Source: Nitrospirota bacterium | GTDB lineage: Bacteria > Nitrospirota > Nitrospiria > Nitrospirales > UBA8639 | Direction: 5' to 3' | Length of the DNA stretch: 64,000 nucleotides | Assembly (NCBI GenBank): GCA_029864405.1 | Contig: JAOTTP010000005.1 | Span: 17,580-81,579, forward strand | Part shown: piece after piece, positions 25,473-34,811 of the stretch | How positions within the stretch are numbered: the stretch's first letter is position 1 | How the letters are laid out: every line of letters starts with the position of its first letter | Program-made: the position numbers and the translations under genes | Notes under the pieces: model-generated | What the model saw: only the letters and a program-made list of their open reading frames with translations | Told to the model about the DNA's origin: nothing | Databases searched by the model: none

Positions 25473-26722
25473 AGGATAAATCTTGGAAGCCAAAACGTGT
25501 AGGTGGGGATTCTTCAGGTATCCCATCCGATATGCCGGTCATTGAGCTTTCCATTCGTTCTGCGGAATGTCAGGCAACGCTTGAGGGCATTATTCGGGAG
25601 ACGGATGGTGTGCGACTCAAGGAGAGTCAAGATTACGGAGTTCCTGCACTGGTGATTATCGAACTTGAAGAGAATCCGGAGGACACCTTTACCCTTATTC
25701 GAGAGATGGGGAAGTTGAATAAAGGGACGGAAATTTTTCTCACCGCTTCCCGGTTGGAGTCACATATTTTGTTGGAAGCGATGCGTGCCGGGGCAAAAGA
25801 GTTTTTGGCCCAGCCTCTCCAAAAGCAGGAAGTTGGCGATGCGATTCTACGATTTTTAGATCGAGGCGCGACTCAGGTTCGTCCGGGAGACGGACAACGA
25901 ACACCGGGAAAGGTTCTCGCGTTTTTTGGGGGAAAAGGTGGAGTGGGAACGACCAGTATTGCGGTCAATTTGGCCGCCGCGATTAAAAAAGGGCCCAACA
26001 ACCCGTCGGTGGTTCTTGTGGATGTCAATCAGCATGGTGGGGATCTTCCCCTGTATCTGGATCTTCAACCAACCCATAGCTTCCGGGATATAGCAACCGA
26101 TCTGTCCCGATTAGACCAGGCATTTCTCATTCGTGTCCTCACCAAAACGGAGTTGGGCATTCAAGTGCTCCCTTCGGGGTATGACGACCTCAGCACCGGT
26201 CGATTAAGTCCGGATTGTGTGGAAGCAACCCTTCGACTCCTTCAAGCCAGTTTTGACTATGTCATCCTTGATTGTGGACATGTGTTGGATTTGACGACGA
26301 AAAAAGCCCTGGAGCTTGCGACGATAATCTTTGTGACGTCCACGTTGATGGTTCCTGTGGTCCATCGAACGAAGCGGATTTTAGAATTGTTGCGTGGCTC
26401 AGGATTTCCGGCTGAAAAAATTCGATTAGTAATGAATCGGTTTTCACCTTCTGAGCAGGACGTGTTGCAAGAGACCGAAGAAATTTTGAAACAAAAAGCC
26501 TTTTGGCTTTTTCCAAACGATTATCCCTCAGCAAGTCAAGCAGTGAATAGTGGAAAGCCGTTGATCGATGTCGCTCCCCGGTCGGCAGTGGCGAAGTCGT
26601 ACCGGGACCTGGCCGGTTCGTTTGACGAGCAGGCCATGAAACCGGCGAGCAAGGGATCGTTAGCGGGGTGGTTGAATCCGTTTAAAGGACGGAATGTCCA
26701 ATCCTCCCCTTCAGGCGCATAA
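25469..26722 (+). CDS. cpaE: CpaE/TadZ-like ATPase
   Basis: A 417-residue cytoplasmic protein starting at ATG 25469, overlapping the preceding stop by four bases, with GGAGGAG upstream. The N-terminal part (about 20-130) is a receiver-like domain in which the usual phospho-acceptor aspartate position reads IIELEEN, so phosphorylation is unlikely. The C-terminal MinD/ParA-type ATPase (about 145-390) has the deviant Walker A GGKGGVGTTSIAVNLA. TadZ/CpaE proteins place the Tad machine at a cell pole or other site. Both domain layout and gene order match CpaE. Confidence 0.92.
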   Translation: MKDKSWKPKRVGGDSSGIPSDMPVIELSIRSAECQATLEGIIRETDGVRLKESQDYGVPALVIIELEENPEDTFTLIREMGKLNKGTEIFLTASRLESHILLEAMRAGAKEFLAQPLQKQEVGDAILRFLDRGATQVRPGDGQRTPGKVLAFFGGKGGVGTTSIAVNLAAAIKKGPNNPSVVLVDVNQHGGDLPLYLDLQPTHSFRDIATDLSRLDQAFLIRVLTKTELGIQVLPSGYDDLSTGRLSPDCVEATLRLLQASFDYVILDCGHVLDLTTKKALELATIIFVTSTLMVPVVHRTKRILELLRGSGFPAEKIRLVMNRFSPSEQDVLQETEEILKQKAFWLFPNDYPSASQAVNSGKPLIDVAPRSAVAKSYRDLAGSFDEQAMKPASKGSLAGWLNPFKGRNVQSSPSGA

Positions 26723-26759
26723 GTAACCATCTTTTCATGTGTTCGAGGTAGACAGGTAT

Positions 26760-28085
26760 ATGAATCAGACAAAATGGGATGAAGTGGGTGAAGGGACAGG
26801 AATTGGGGGTCTTGACCTTGGTCCGTTAAAGGAGCGACTCCATCGTCAGGTGATTGACACCCTCGATTTGGCTATTGTCGCGAAGTTGGATAACCATCTT
26901 CTCAAGCTCGAGTTGGATAAGCTGGTTCAGGAAATGTTGGAAAAGGAATCCGTCCCGCTCAGTATGAAAGAGCGGGAAATCCTGATTGCCGACATTCAGC
27001 ATGAAGTCATGGGCTTGGGGCCACTTGAACCCTTAGTTCAAGATCAAACCGTCAACGATATTTTGGTCAACAGGGCCGATCAAATCTACGTGGAGCGGGC
27101 CGGAAAACTGCAATTGACTGATGTGAAATTTCGCGACGAAGCCCATCTCCGAAAAATTATCGAAAAGATTGTGTCGGCCGTTGGGCGACGAATTGATGAA
27201 TCATCGCCCATGGTGGATGCTCGGTTGCTGGATGGTTCTCGCGTGAATGCGATTATTCCGCCGTTGGCATTGAATGGCTCTTCCCTTTCGATTCGGAAGT
27301 TTTCCAAGGATAAGCTGCAAATTGATGATTTGGTTAACAAACGTTCGCTTACTCCCGAGATTGCGGAGCTTCTTCGCGGGATTGTTGAGGCGCGACTCAA
27401 TATCTTGATTTCTGGAGGAACCGGCTGCGGAAAAACGACCATTCTGAATATTTTATCGGGGTTTATTCCCTCCGACGAACGGATTGTGACGATTGAGGAT
27501 TCAGCCGAATTACAATTGCGTCAGGAGCATGTGGTCAGGCTCGAAACACGCCCTCCCAACGTGGAAGGGCGAGGAGAGGTGACCCAGCGGGAATTAGTCA
27601 AAAATTGTTTGAGGATGCGGCCGGATCGAATCGTGATGGGTGAGGTGCGAAGCGGGGAATGTTTAGACATGCTTCAGGCTATGAATACAGGACATGATGG
27701 ATCGCTGACCACGATTCACGCAAATACGCCAAGGGATTGTCTGACACGGGTCGAAACGTTGGTGGCCATGGCCGGGTTGAATCTCGCCACGAAGGCGCTT
27801 CGCCATTATATCAGTTCCGCCATCGATGTGATTCTCCAAATGACGCGCTTGTCGGATGGATCTCGAAAAGTGACCAGTTTGTCGGAGATTGTGGGGATGG
27901 AAGGCGAGACGATTACTCTCCAGGAAATTTTTCTGTTTCAACAAACCGGACTCGATGAAGAGCGAAAGGTCCACGGGCAATTCAAGGCCTCGGGAGTGCG
28001 GCCAAAGTTTGTCGAACGATTTAAGGCGTTAGGAATAACTTGTGATCCGAGTATTTTCGACCCGGAGAAAATTTATGAAGTCTAA
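26760..28085 (+). CDS. cpaF: Tad secretion ATPase CpaF/TadA
   Basis: A 441-residue hexameric motor ATPase of the type II/IV secretion family, started at ATG 26760 rather than the in-frame GTG 26739. Visible motifs are Walker [14 protein letters not shown] (about residues 217-229), the Asp box [10 protein letters not shown], Walker [12 protein letters not shown] and the His box [16 protein letters not shown]. It powers Flp pilus extension and perhaps retraction from the cytoplasmic face, acting on the TadB/TadC platform encoded next. The N-terminal helical region (about 25-90) is typical of CpaF. All catalytic residues are intact. Confidence 0.95.
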   Translation: MNQTKWDEVGEGTGIGGLDLGPLKERLHRQVIDTLDLAIVAKLDNHLLKLELDKLVQEMLEKESVPLSMKEREILIADIQHEVMGLGPLEPLVQDQTVNDILVNRADQIYVERAGKLQLTDVKFRDEAHLRKIIEKIVSAVGRRIDESSPMVDARLLDGSRVNAIIPPLALNGSSLSIRKFSKDKLQIDDLVNKRSLTPEIAELLRGIVEARLNILISGGTGCGKTTILNILSGFIPSDERIVTIEDSAELQLRQEHVVRLETRPPNVEGRGEVTQRELVKNCLRMRPDRIVMGEVRSGECLDMLQAMNTGHDGSLTTIHANTPRDCLTRVETLVAMAGLNLATKALRHYISSAIDVILQMTRLSDGSRKVTSLSEIVGMEGETITLQEIFLFQQTGLDEERKVHGQFKASGVRPKFVERFKALGITCDPSIFDPEKIYEV

Positions 28086-28175
28086 TACCCGTTCCTCGCG
28101 ATTTTCCGCTTTCACGATGTTCTCGTGTGCGGTATCCCGAACCCCTGATTCGCGGGAAATTTGGGAGGGAGCGTC

Positions 28176-29153
28176 ATGACCGTTGCCATTAGTATTGGAA
28201 TATTTCTCTCAATTATTCTGTTTGTTGAAGGAGCGTATTATTGTTATCACAAATATTTAAATCCCCAAAATCGTGATCTCAAGCGGCGTTTGCGCGGGGG
28301 ATCCGGTAAACCTCAGGATTTTCAAAAAGCCAATGAAACTCCTGGAATTCTTCGGCAAAGGAAAATGAGCGACCTTCCGTGGCTCCAGGATTTGTTGGCC
28401 TCCATGACAAATTTGGGGGGATTGGAGAAATTACTTCAGCAGGGCAACAGTCAAATGTCGGTAGGAATGTTTTTTCTCTTATCGGGAGCTCTTGGAGGTG
28501 GAGGGTTGTTGATCGCCACTTTGAAGGACTATGGGTTAGCTCCTGCTATCGGGTTTGCTCTATGTGGTCTGGCTATTCCATGGCTCTACATTAAAAGGAA
28601 GCGTAAACAGCGGTTTAAGGAATTTGAACGACAATTGCCTGAGGCCTTGGATTTGATGGCTCGAGCCCTTCGGGCGGGGCATGCGTTTTCCGTGGGCATG
28701 AAGATGATCGGAGACGAATTCCCTGATCCGATTGGTCCGGAGTTTAGTCGGACTGTGGAAGAAATTTCCTTTGGGATTGATGTTCCGCAAGCGATGGGCA
28801 ATTTAAACGAACGGGTGATCAGTACCGATTTGAAGTTTTTTGTCACGGCCTTGGTCGTTCAACGGGAAACAGGTGGGAATTTAGCCGAAATTATTGAAGC
28901 GATTTCCCGTCTCATTCGGCAACGCTTTGAGCTACTCGGACGGGTTAAAGCCCTTTCCGCCGAAGGCCGCATGTCGGGAATTATCTTATTCCTTATGCCG
29001 ATTGTGATGGCTGTCGTGTTGTGGGTCATGAATGAATCCTACATGCGGATTTTGTTTGAGGATGAGCTTGGGAAAATGATGGCACTTGGTTCAGGTTTGT
29101 TAATGGTCGTGGGAGCGTTTGTGATGAAAAATATGTGCGACATCAAAGTGTAA
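28176..29153 (+). CDS. tadB: Tad inner-membrane platform protein TadB
   Basis: ATG 28176 has GGGAGGGAG about 4-6 bases upstream. The 325-residue protein has an N-terminal membrane segment, a central pair of hydrophobic segments (about 90-140), the type II secretion F domain (about 165-290: FERQLPEALDLMARALRAGH, VVQRETGGNLAEI) and two C-terminal membrane segments. TadB and TadC form the inner-membrane platform on which the CpaF motor acts. The motif ALDLMARALRAGHAF is characteristic of TadB. Confidence 0.93.
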   Translation: MTVAISIGIFLSIILFVEGAYYCYHKYLNPQNRDLKRRLRGGSGKPQDFQKANETPGILRQRKMSDLPWLQDLLASMTNLGGLEKLLQQGNSQMSVGMFFLLSGALGGGGLLIATLKDYGLAPAIGFALCGLAIPWLYIKRKRKQRFKEFERQLPEALDLMARALRAGHAFSVGMKMIGDEFPDPIGPEFSRTVEEISFGIDVPQAMGNLNERVISTDLKFFVTALVVQRETGGNLAEIIEAISRLIRQRFELLGRVKALSAEGRMSGIILFLMPIVMAVVLWVMNESYMRILFEDELGKMMALGSGLLMVVGAFVMKNMCDIKV

Positions 29154-29165
29154 AGGGATGGAGTG

Positions 29166-30116
29166 ATGGATCCATTATTATTGATCAGTTTCCTGGTTTT
29201 TTTGGGTGTCCTCGTTGTTGGCTGGGGTGCATGGAGTTATATGCAGTCCCAGCAAAAGATCAATGACTGGAGCATTCGGGCTAAGGGGCAGTCCCTCTCA
29301 CAAAGTGCATTACAGAAAAACGACGACCAAACCAGCCTGAAAGATCAGGGCATGAAGCTTCTCGAACGCTTGGGACAGGTCAATAAGCCCAAAGACCAAG
29401 CCGTGACCACACGGCTGCGAGCCTCGTTGGCTTCGGCAGGTTATCGGAATCAACGAGCCACGGTCATATTTTTGGGAACACGGATTTTTCTGGCTATTCT
29501 GTTCGGGCTTGCCTTTCTCTCCTTTGGTTCTGAGGTGATGGATGGGAAGGATCCGATGTATTTTCCTATCGTGCTGATCGGTATCATGGTGATTGGATTT
29601 TACGGCCCTCAGCTTTGGTTGAGTAATACCATCAGCAAAAGAAAAGAACGATTGGTGAATGGGTTTCCCGATGCGCTCGATCTAATGGTGGTGTGTGTCG
29701 AAGCCGGGTTAGGATTGGACCAGGCCATTTCCCGGGTGGGGCACGAGGTCAAGCAAGGCCATCCCGATCTTGGTGATGAGTTTATCTTGTTAAACTTGGA
29801 GCTACGTGCCGGGTTAAGCCGTGAGCAGGGGCTTCGCAATTTAGTCAATCGGACAAACCTCGAGGATATCCGTAGTTTGGTCGCTTTGTTGATTCAGACA
29901 GATCGATTTGGTACCAGTATTGGCCAAGCGCTCCGAGTCCATTCCGATTCCATGCGGTTGAAACGACGGCTGAAGGCCGAAGAACGAGGAGCACAGCTTC
30001 CCGTGAAGCTGATGATTCCTCTGATTCTCTTTATTTTCCCGGCATTAATGGTGGTGATTATTGGTCCTGGTGCGATTAGCCTCATGCGAAATTTATTGCC
30101 GGCCATGGGAGGGTGA
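29166..30116 (+). CDS. tadC: Tad inner-membrane platform protein TadC
   Basis: A 316-residue membrane protein 12 bases after tadB. A GTG at 29163 directly precedes ATG 29166, so the start is uncertain by one codon. It has an N-terminal anchor, a pair of central hydrophobic segments (about 100-145), the type II secretion F domain (about 155-285: FPDALDLMVVCVEAGLGLDQ) and C-terminal membrane segments. The VCVEAGLGLDQA motif separates it from TadB. It pairs with TadB as the assembly platform of the pilus. Confidence 0.93.
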   Translation: MDPLLLISFLVFLGVLVVGWGAWSYMQSQQKINDWSIRAKGQSLSQSALQKNDDQTSLKDQGMKLLERLGQVNKPKDQAVTTRLRASLASAGYRNQRATVIFLGTRIFLAILFGLAFLSFGSEVMDGKDPMYFPIVLIGIMVIGFYGPQLWLSNTISKRKERLVNGFPDALDLMVVCVEAGLGLDQAISRVGHEVKQGHPDLGDEFILLNLELRAGLSREQGLRNLVNRTNLEDIRSLVALLIQTDRFGTSIGQALRVHSDSMRLKRRLKAEERGAQLPVKLMIPLILFIFPALMVVIIGPGAISLMRNLLPAMGG

Positions 30117-30303
30117 TAGCGGGAGGGGTCCTTGAGAGAGCCAGGAACGATAGATTCGATAAACATTTCAAGAGCGTAGAGGAAGACAAAACATGGGATA
30201 TCCATTCCACGAAGTTACACAACACGAAGTTTCAACAGCCAATATGACCGTTCGGTCGATGGTCTTGAACGCATTACAAGAAACCTTTCAGATGAGGTAC
30301 ACA

Positions 30304-31308
30304 ATGATGAAGGCGAGCCTCCTCGTAACCTTGTTCGTATTATTCAGTTTGGGTGCCGCTGGGTGTGCAAAAAAAGAACAGTCGATGTTCACCCTTCAGG
30401 ATGAACATTACCAACAAATCATGGAACGACAAAAGGCGGGGATCAATCCTGAATCTCAAGCGCCTGTGGATCTCACTCAGGTCATGAATGACGACGAGTA
30501 TGAAAAACTGGGAGATGCTCATTTCCAGCAAGGCGATTTCCAGACGGCAAAAATTCAGTATGAAAAAGTGTTACAGGCCTCTCCGGAACAAATTCCTGCC
30601 CGCTACAAGCTGGCGGTGATCTATTTGGAAAAAGGAGCCCCTCAGGATGCCTATAACCAATTTCACCAAATCCTGGATTATGATTTGAATTTTGCTCCAG
30701 CCTACGAGGGGATGGGTCGGGCCTTGCTGAAGATGGAGAAGGATCAGGAAGCGGAGCAGGAGTTCCAGGCGGCTTTGTTGTATGATGCTGAAATGTGGAC
30801 GTCGAAAAATTACCTTGGAATCGTGGCCGATCGGCGGCATGATCATAAAGAGGCGATCCACCTGTATGAAGTCGCCTTGCAAAAGAAGACGGATGATCCG
30901 TCGATCTTGAACAATTTAGGGATGGCATATTATTTAGATACCCAATATGAAGAGGCGGTCAGAACCTTTCAGCATGCGATTCAGGTTGGAGGATCCAACG
31001 ACAAAATTTCGAATAATCTTGGATTAGCTCTGACCAAACTTGGGCATTTTGATCTGGCCTACGAAGCCTATGCCCGAGGCATGGATTCGGCGAAGGCCTA
31101 TAATAATTTGGGAGTGGCATTTCTGGAGGCTGGGAAGTTTGCTCGAGCCTCCCGTTGTTTTGAAAAAGCCATTGAAACCCAACCGACCTTTTATGAAAAG
31201 GCCAAGGAGAATTTATCGCTTAGCTCTCGAATGCTGTCGAAACTCCCAATGGTTCAGCAACAAACGTTGATTCGTCGGGAGCCTACGTGTTTGTCCGGGG
31301 CCATCTGA
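30304..31308 (+). CDS. tadD: TadD-like TPR lipoprotein
   Basis: I chose ATG 30304, where a lipoprotein signal begins at once (lipobox LGAAGC) and GAGGT lies 5 bases upstream; the frame is open from 30193 but the extra residues would bury the signal. The 334-residue protein has six or more TPR units (for example YEKLGDAHFQQGDFQTAKIQ and LNNLGMAYYLDTQYEEAVRT). TadD proteins are outer-membrane or periplasmic TPR lipoproteins needed for secretin function in tad systems. It is the last gene of the locus; repeats and a transposase remnant follow. Confidence 0.85.
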   Translation: MMKASLLVTLFVLFSLGAAGCAKKEQSMFTLQDEHYQQIMERQKAGINPESQAPVDLTQVMNDDEYEKLGDAHFQQGDFQTAKIQYEKVLQASPEQIPARYKLAVIYLEKGAPQDAYNQFHQILDYDLNFAPAYEGMGRALLKMEKDQEAEQEFQAALLYDAEMWTSKNYLGIVADRRHDHKEAIHLYEVALQKKTDDPSILNNLGMAYYLDTQYEEAVRTFQHAIQVGGSNDKISNNLGLALTKLGHFDLAYEAYARGMDSAKAYNNLGVAFLEAGKFARASRCFEKAIETQPTFYEKAKENLSLSSRMLSKLPMVQQQTLIRREPTCLSGAI

Positions 31309-31370
31309 ACGATTTCAGTGATCAGTTCGTCATGTTCACCGGCTTCTGGCCGGAATCTATCTTCCCACCT

Positions 31371-31412
31371 CAGGCATTCCCGGCATATATGATCGGGAAT
31401 CCATCTTCTGAA
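31371..31412. repeat. Partial GTCAT-CCCG dispersed element
   Basis: CAGGCATTCCCGGCAT followed by GATCGGGAATCCATCTT matches the inner part of the elements at 13627 and 40865. It sits directly upstream of the REP-like sequence that flanks the transposase remnant. Confidence 0.5.
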
Positions 31413-31422
31413 GGCGATTATC

Positions 31423-31460
31423 GTAGGTCGGGTTAGGCCGTCCTCGGCCGTAACCCGACA
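31423..31460 (+). repeat. REP-like palindrome upstream of the RAYT remnant
   Basis: GTAGGTCGGGTTAGG and CCGTAACCCGAC are the two arms of a REP-like palindrome. The same arms occur at 13735-13890 and, in degenerate form, at 32011-32039 on the other side of the transposase. Confidence 0.65.
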
Positions 31461-31511
31461 GGGTTTACCCGGCGCACCTTCCTTTCAGGCGGTTCATTTT
31501 TCTTCACGGTA

Positions 31512-31967
31512 GTGACGGAGAAACGGCGACCGCTGTTTCTTTTTTCAAGGGCGGTGGAGGTCTTGCAAACGGCGTTCTGGGTGGTGCAGGCAACGCGCCC
31601 GTTCGAAGTGGAGGCAATGGTCATGTTGCCCGATCACCTTTGCCTCCGGACGCTTCCGCCTGGGGATGCCGATTTTGGGACACGTTGGCGGCTGGTCAAG
31701 ACCCGGTTCCCCGAACACCGCGATCCGGCCTGGCGTGTGGCGCCGAATCACGCGCGGTCCGCGAAACGAGGGCAGGCGGTATGGCAGCACCGGTATTGGG
31801 AGCATCTGTTGCGGGACGAAACCGATTTCGTCCGGCATGTGGAGTACATTCATGTTAACCCGGTCAAACACGGGTTGGCGTCATCCCCGATGCAATGGCC
31901 CTACTCCAGCTTTCGCCGCTATGTCGAAGGCGGGAGTATCCCGCTGATTGAGGATCTGGCCAGATAA
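31512..31967 (+). CDS. REP-associated tyrosine transposase (RAYT), probably degenerate
   Basis: A 151-codon frame from GTG 31512. Homology to RAYT/TnpA-REP proteins begins upstream of it: codons from about 31461 read like the family N-terminus (RRTFLSGGSFFF, then FTVVTEKRRPLF), but no start codon exists before the stop at 31434, so the original start seems lost. The metal-binding motif, normally H-L-H, reads DHLCLRTLPPGDADF, with the second histidine replaced by cysteine. The region with the nucleophilic tyrosine (VEYIHVNPVKHGL) is kept. RAYTs mobilise or maintain REP sequences, and REP-like palindromes lie on both sides. Loss of both start and metal ligand suggests it is no longer active. 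Confidence 0.8.
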   Translation: MTEKRRPLFLFSRAVEVLQTAFWVVQATRPFEVEAMVMLPDHLCLRTLPPGDADFGTRWRLVKTRFPEHRDPAWRVAPNHARSAKRGQAVWQHRYWEHLLRDETDFVRHVEYIHVNPVKHGLASSPMQWPYSSFRRYVEGGSIPLIEDLAR

Positions 31968-32010
31968 ATTTCGATGGAGTGGGATATGAATGAAAGGAAA
32001 AAGGAATCGT

Positions 32011-32039
32011 CGAGTTACGCTACGCTACCCCGACCTACC
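32011..32039 (-). repeat. REP-like sequence downstream of the RAYT remnant
   Basis: GAGTTACGC-TACCCCGACCTACC, the inverted arm of the upstream REP-like unit with a few changes. Together with 31423-31460 it brackets the transposase frame. Confidence 0.55.
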
Positions 32040-32047
32040 AGCAGCAG

Positions 32048-34756
32048 TCAGTGGGTTGTCTCATGCTTGGTAGGAGAAAACATCGATTCGAGGATTTTAG
32101 CGAGGTCGAAGATTTTATAGGGCTTGACCAAGATTCCTTGAAATCCATGCTGTTGAAAATCGCACATAATGGGATCGTCTGAATATCCGCTCGTGACAAT
32201 AGCCTTAATGTGAGGGTCTAAATCTCTGAGATGCTGAATGGCTTTTTTCCCTCCCATGGCGCCGGGAATGGTGAGGTCGAGGATGACCACTTCGAATTTT
32301 TTGCCATCCGCCAGTGACTGGGAAACCAGGTCGATGGCGGCTTGCCCATCTGGTACGCCGACCACGTCATAGCCGAACTGAGTCAGCGCGTCTTCCACCA
32401 TTCGGCGAATGCTGTCTTCGTCATCCATGACCAGAACCCGTCCTCGGTCTTTTCGGGGGATGGCTGGAATGCTCGGCGCCCCATCTTCTGGTGTGACATG
32501 TGAAGAGGGTATATACACGGTAAAGGTCGTGCCGATTCCAACTTTGGATGTGACGCTGATGTGTCCATGATGCTGTTGGATGATGCTATGGGCTGTGGCT
32601 AATCCCAACCCGGATGCGCCGGGTTTGGTGGTATAATACGGATCAAAAATATTCGACAGTTGGCGGTCTTCAATCCCGGTCCCCTGATCCTCAAACGAAA
32701 ATTTTATATAGTTCCCAGGGATGAGTGACGGTGAAGGAAGGGCCGAAGGATTTTTCAGTCCCACGTTTTCCACTTTGACGGATAAGTGGCCACCATGAGG
32801 CATGGCCTGTCTGGCATTGATGGTGATGTTTTGAATGACCTGCCGGAGTTGACCGGGGTCAGCATCCAGGGGCCAGAGGTCATCGGGGATGTCGAAATGA
32901 CAACTGATCGATGACCCGGACAGGGCAAAGATCGTACTTTTTCGAAGAAGATCTCCTAACGCGATGGAAGTCTTTATGGGTGCTCCGCCTTTGGCAAAGG
33001 TCAGGAGTTGTTGGGTCAATTCTTTGGCGCGCAGGCAAGCCTGTTCGGCTTGCTCCAGGTTTTGAGTCAGAGGGTCGTTCGAAACCATTCGTAATTTCGC
33101 CACGAACACGTTGCCCAATATAGTCGTGAGTATATTGTTGAAGTCGTGGGCAAGCCCTCCCGCCAAGACCCCCAACGAATTGAGTTTGCTAATTCGTTGT
33201 TGTTCTTCTTGGTGACGGGTTTGGTCGGTGATATCTCGGAAGACAATCACGGTGCCCACCAGATGACCGCTATGATCGCGGATCGGTCCTTCTCTCAGGG
33301 TAATTGTCCGTTGAAGGCCGTGTTTGGTCAGCAATTGATGAGGCGTATCGAGTTCAGAGAGGACAAACGCTCTGGAGGAAAACTGCAAAGAAGGCTCATT
33401 TTCGTTCTTTGGTCTATCACTGGTCAGGCGGAATATTTCTTGGAATGGACGGTGCAAGGCCTCATGGGTTGTCCATTCGGTGATCTGTTCCGCCAGGGGA
33501 TTTAAGAAAGAAATATGTCCTTCTTGATCAGTCGTGACGATGCCTTCCGCGACCGATTGGAGAGTGGTGACCAAGTAATCCTTTTCAGCAATGAGGGCAT
33601 GCTCGAGGCGTTTCCGGTCGGAAATATCTCGAAGGATAAAGCCGTAATGGGTATCCAAGCCGATTTTCCAGCTGGTGGAAGAAATTTCCAACGAAAACAG
33701 TTCACCGCTTTTCCGGAGACCGGTGAGTTCCAATGGCTGCTGAATAGGAAAGGTCGAAGATCGACCATAACTGATATCTTCTAGCCCTTTCCGGTACATG
33801 TCCCGATATCCTTCTTCCAGTAAGGTCACAATCGAGTGTCCGAGAACCTCGTCCGGCTGATAACCGAAAATTGCCTCAGCTGCGGGATTCCAAGAGACAA
33901 TGGTCCCGTGTAAGTCGGCAGAAATTATCCCTTCATGAGCGGAGTCCACAAGAGAGAAATACTGAGATTGGAGTTCGGTCAGCGTCTGCCTGACCCGCAC
34001 ATGGTGTGTGATATCCAGGCCGTACCCTCGCACGAGACCTTTTTCTTGTATAGGAGAGAAGGTCCAATCGAAGTGGCGGTGCTCGACAACGACCGTGAGA
34101 CCTCTGATGGGGGCGATCGTTTTGAGGCATCCCATGGCGAGCTGTGTCAGTGTGGCCGGGAGCACCATTGGCACGCCGTCTTCCCGGAATCCATAGGTGT
34201 CCAAAAGGCGGATCATGGCAGGGTTGGCATAGGCCAAGTGTCCTTGAGCATCCACTTCCACAATGGGATTCGGACTTTCTTCAGGCATCGACGCTAAATG
34301 TTGATGCGCTTCGTGTTGCTGGAGTTGCTGGCTGAGATCACGAAAAATCACCAGCGCACCGGAGTGGCGGGGGTCCGTCAGTTGTGTGCATTGGAATTCC
34401 ACCCATCGTGTTTCTCCGCTTGGCCGACGAATCAGTAGCTGAGGCGTCCATATCGATTGCCCGGTCGTGATCGCTCTTGTGATCGGGCAGTGTTCTTCTT
34501 GTGTGAGAAGATCAACGTGGAGACACTCTGCGTGCGCATGAAATGATTGGCCGAGGCATGAGGTTTCGGTTCGATGAAGAATCCTGGCGCCTTCCAGGTT
34601 CAAAGAAAGAATCTGGCCTTGTGTATTCACGTGGCAGATGCCAATGTGAATCGAGTCCATCAAGGTATGAACAAAGGCTTGGGATGAGCGCAATGCCTTC
34701 TCTAAGCCAGGGACATCCATTTGGTTGAGTTCTTGAAAAGACTGTTGCCTATCCAC
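32048..34756 (-). CDS. Hybrid sensor histidine kinase, multiple PAS domains and receiver
   Basis: A 902-residue cytoplasmic protein from GTG 34756, with GGAAGGA about 8 bases upstream. At least four PAS domains fill residues 20-510. The kinase core follows: H-box GGLAHDFNNILTTILGN (about 530), N-box NITINARQAMP, G-boxes DQGTGI and GASGLGLATAHS. A receiver (about 770-890) has MDDEDSIRR and the phospho-acceptor in VVILDLTIPG (about 826). The H-box with DFNN is the subtype common in hybrid kinases that lack a membrane sensor. The first PAS contains several Cys and His residues (HAHAECLHVDLL, EEHC), which might bind a metal or sense redox. No partner regulator is adjacent; the next gene upstream is an HD-GYP protein. 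Confidence 0.92.
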   Translation of the reverse strand: MDRQQSFQELNQMDVPGLEKALRSSQAFVHTLMDSIHIGICHVNTQGQILSLNLEGARILHRTETSCLGQSFHAHAECLHVDLLTQEEHCPITRAITTGQSIWTPQLLIRRPSGETRWVEFQCTQLTDPRHSGALVIFRDLSQQLQQHEAHQHLASMPEESPNPIVEVDAQGHLAYANPAMIRLLDTYGFREDGVPMVLPATLTQLAMGCLKTIAPIRGLTVVVEHRHFDWTFSPIQEKGLVRGYGLDITHHVRVRQTLTELQSQYFSLVDSAHEGIISADLHGTIVSWNPAAEAIFGYQPDEVLGHSIVTLLEEGYRDMYRKGLEDISYGRSSTFPIQQPLELTGLRKSGELFSLEISSTSWKIGLDTHYGFILRDISDRKRLEHALIAEKDYLVTTLQSVAEGIVTTDQEGHISFLNPLAEQITEWTTHEALHRPFQEIFRLTSDRPKNENEPSLQFSSRAFVLSELDTPHQLLTKHGLQRTITLREGPIRDHSGHLVGTVIVFRDITDQTRHQEEQQRISKLNSLGVLAGGLAHDFNNILTTILGNVFVAKLRMVSNDPLTQNLEQAEQACLRAKELTQQLLTFAKGGAPIKTSIALGDLLRKSTIFALSGSSISCHFDIPDDLWPLDADPGQLRQVIQNITINARQAMPHGGHLSVKVENVGLKNPSALPSPSLIPGNYIKFSFEDQGTGIEDRQLSNIFDPYYTTKPGASGLGLATAHSIIQQHHGHISVTSKVGIGTTFTVYIPSSHVTPEDGAPSIPAIPRKDRGRVLVMDDEDSIRRMVEDALTQFGYDVVGVPDGQAAIDLVSQSLADGKKFEVVILDLTIPGAMGGKKAIQHLRDLDPHIKAIVTSGYSDDPIMCDFQQHGFQGILVKPYKIFDLAKILESMFSPTKHETTH

Positions 34757-34811
34757 TCAGCGATTCCTTCCTGCCATGCTGACGACATCGTGTGGTGAAC
34801 GATACCGGTTC

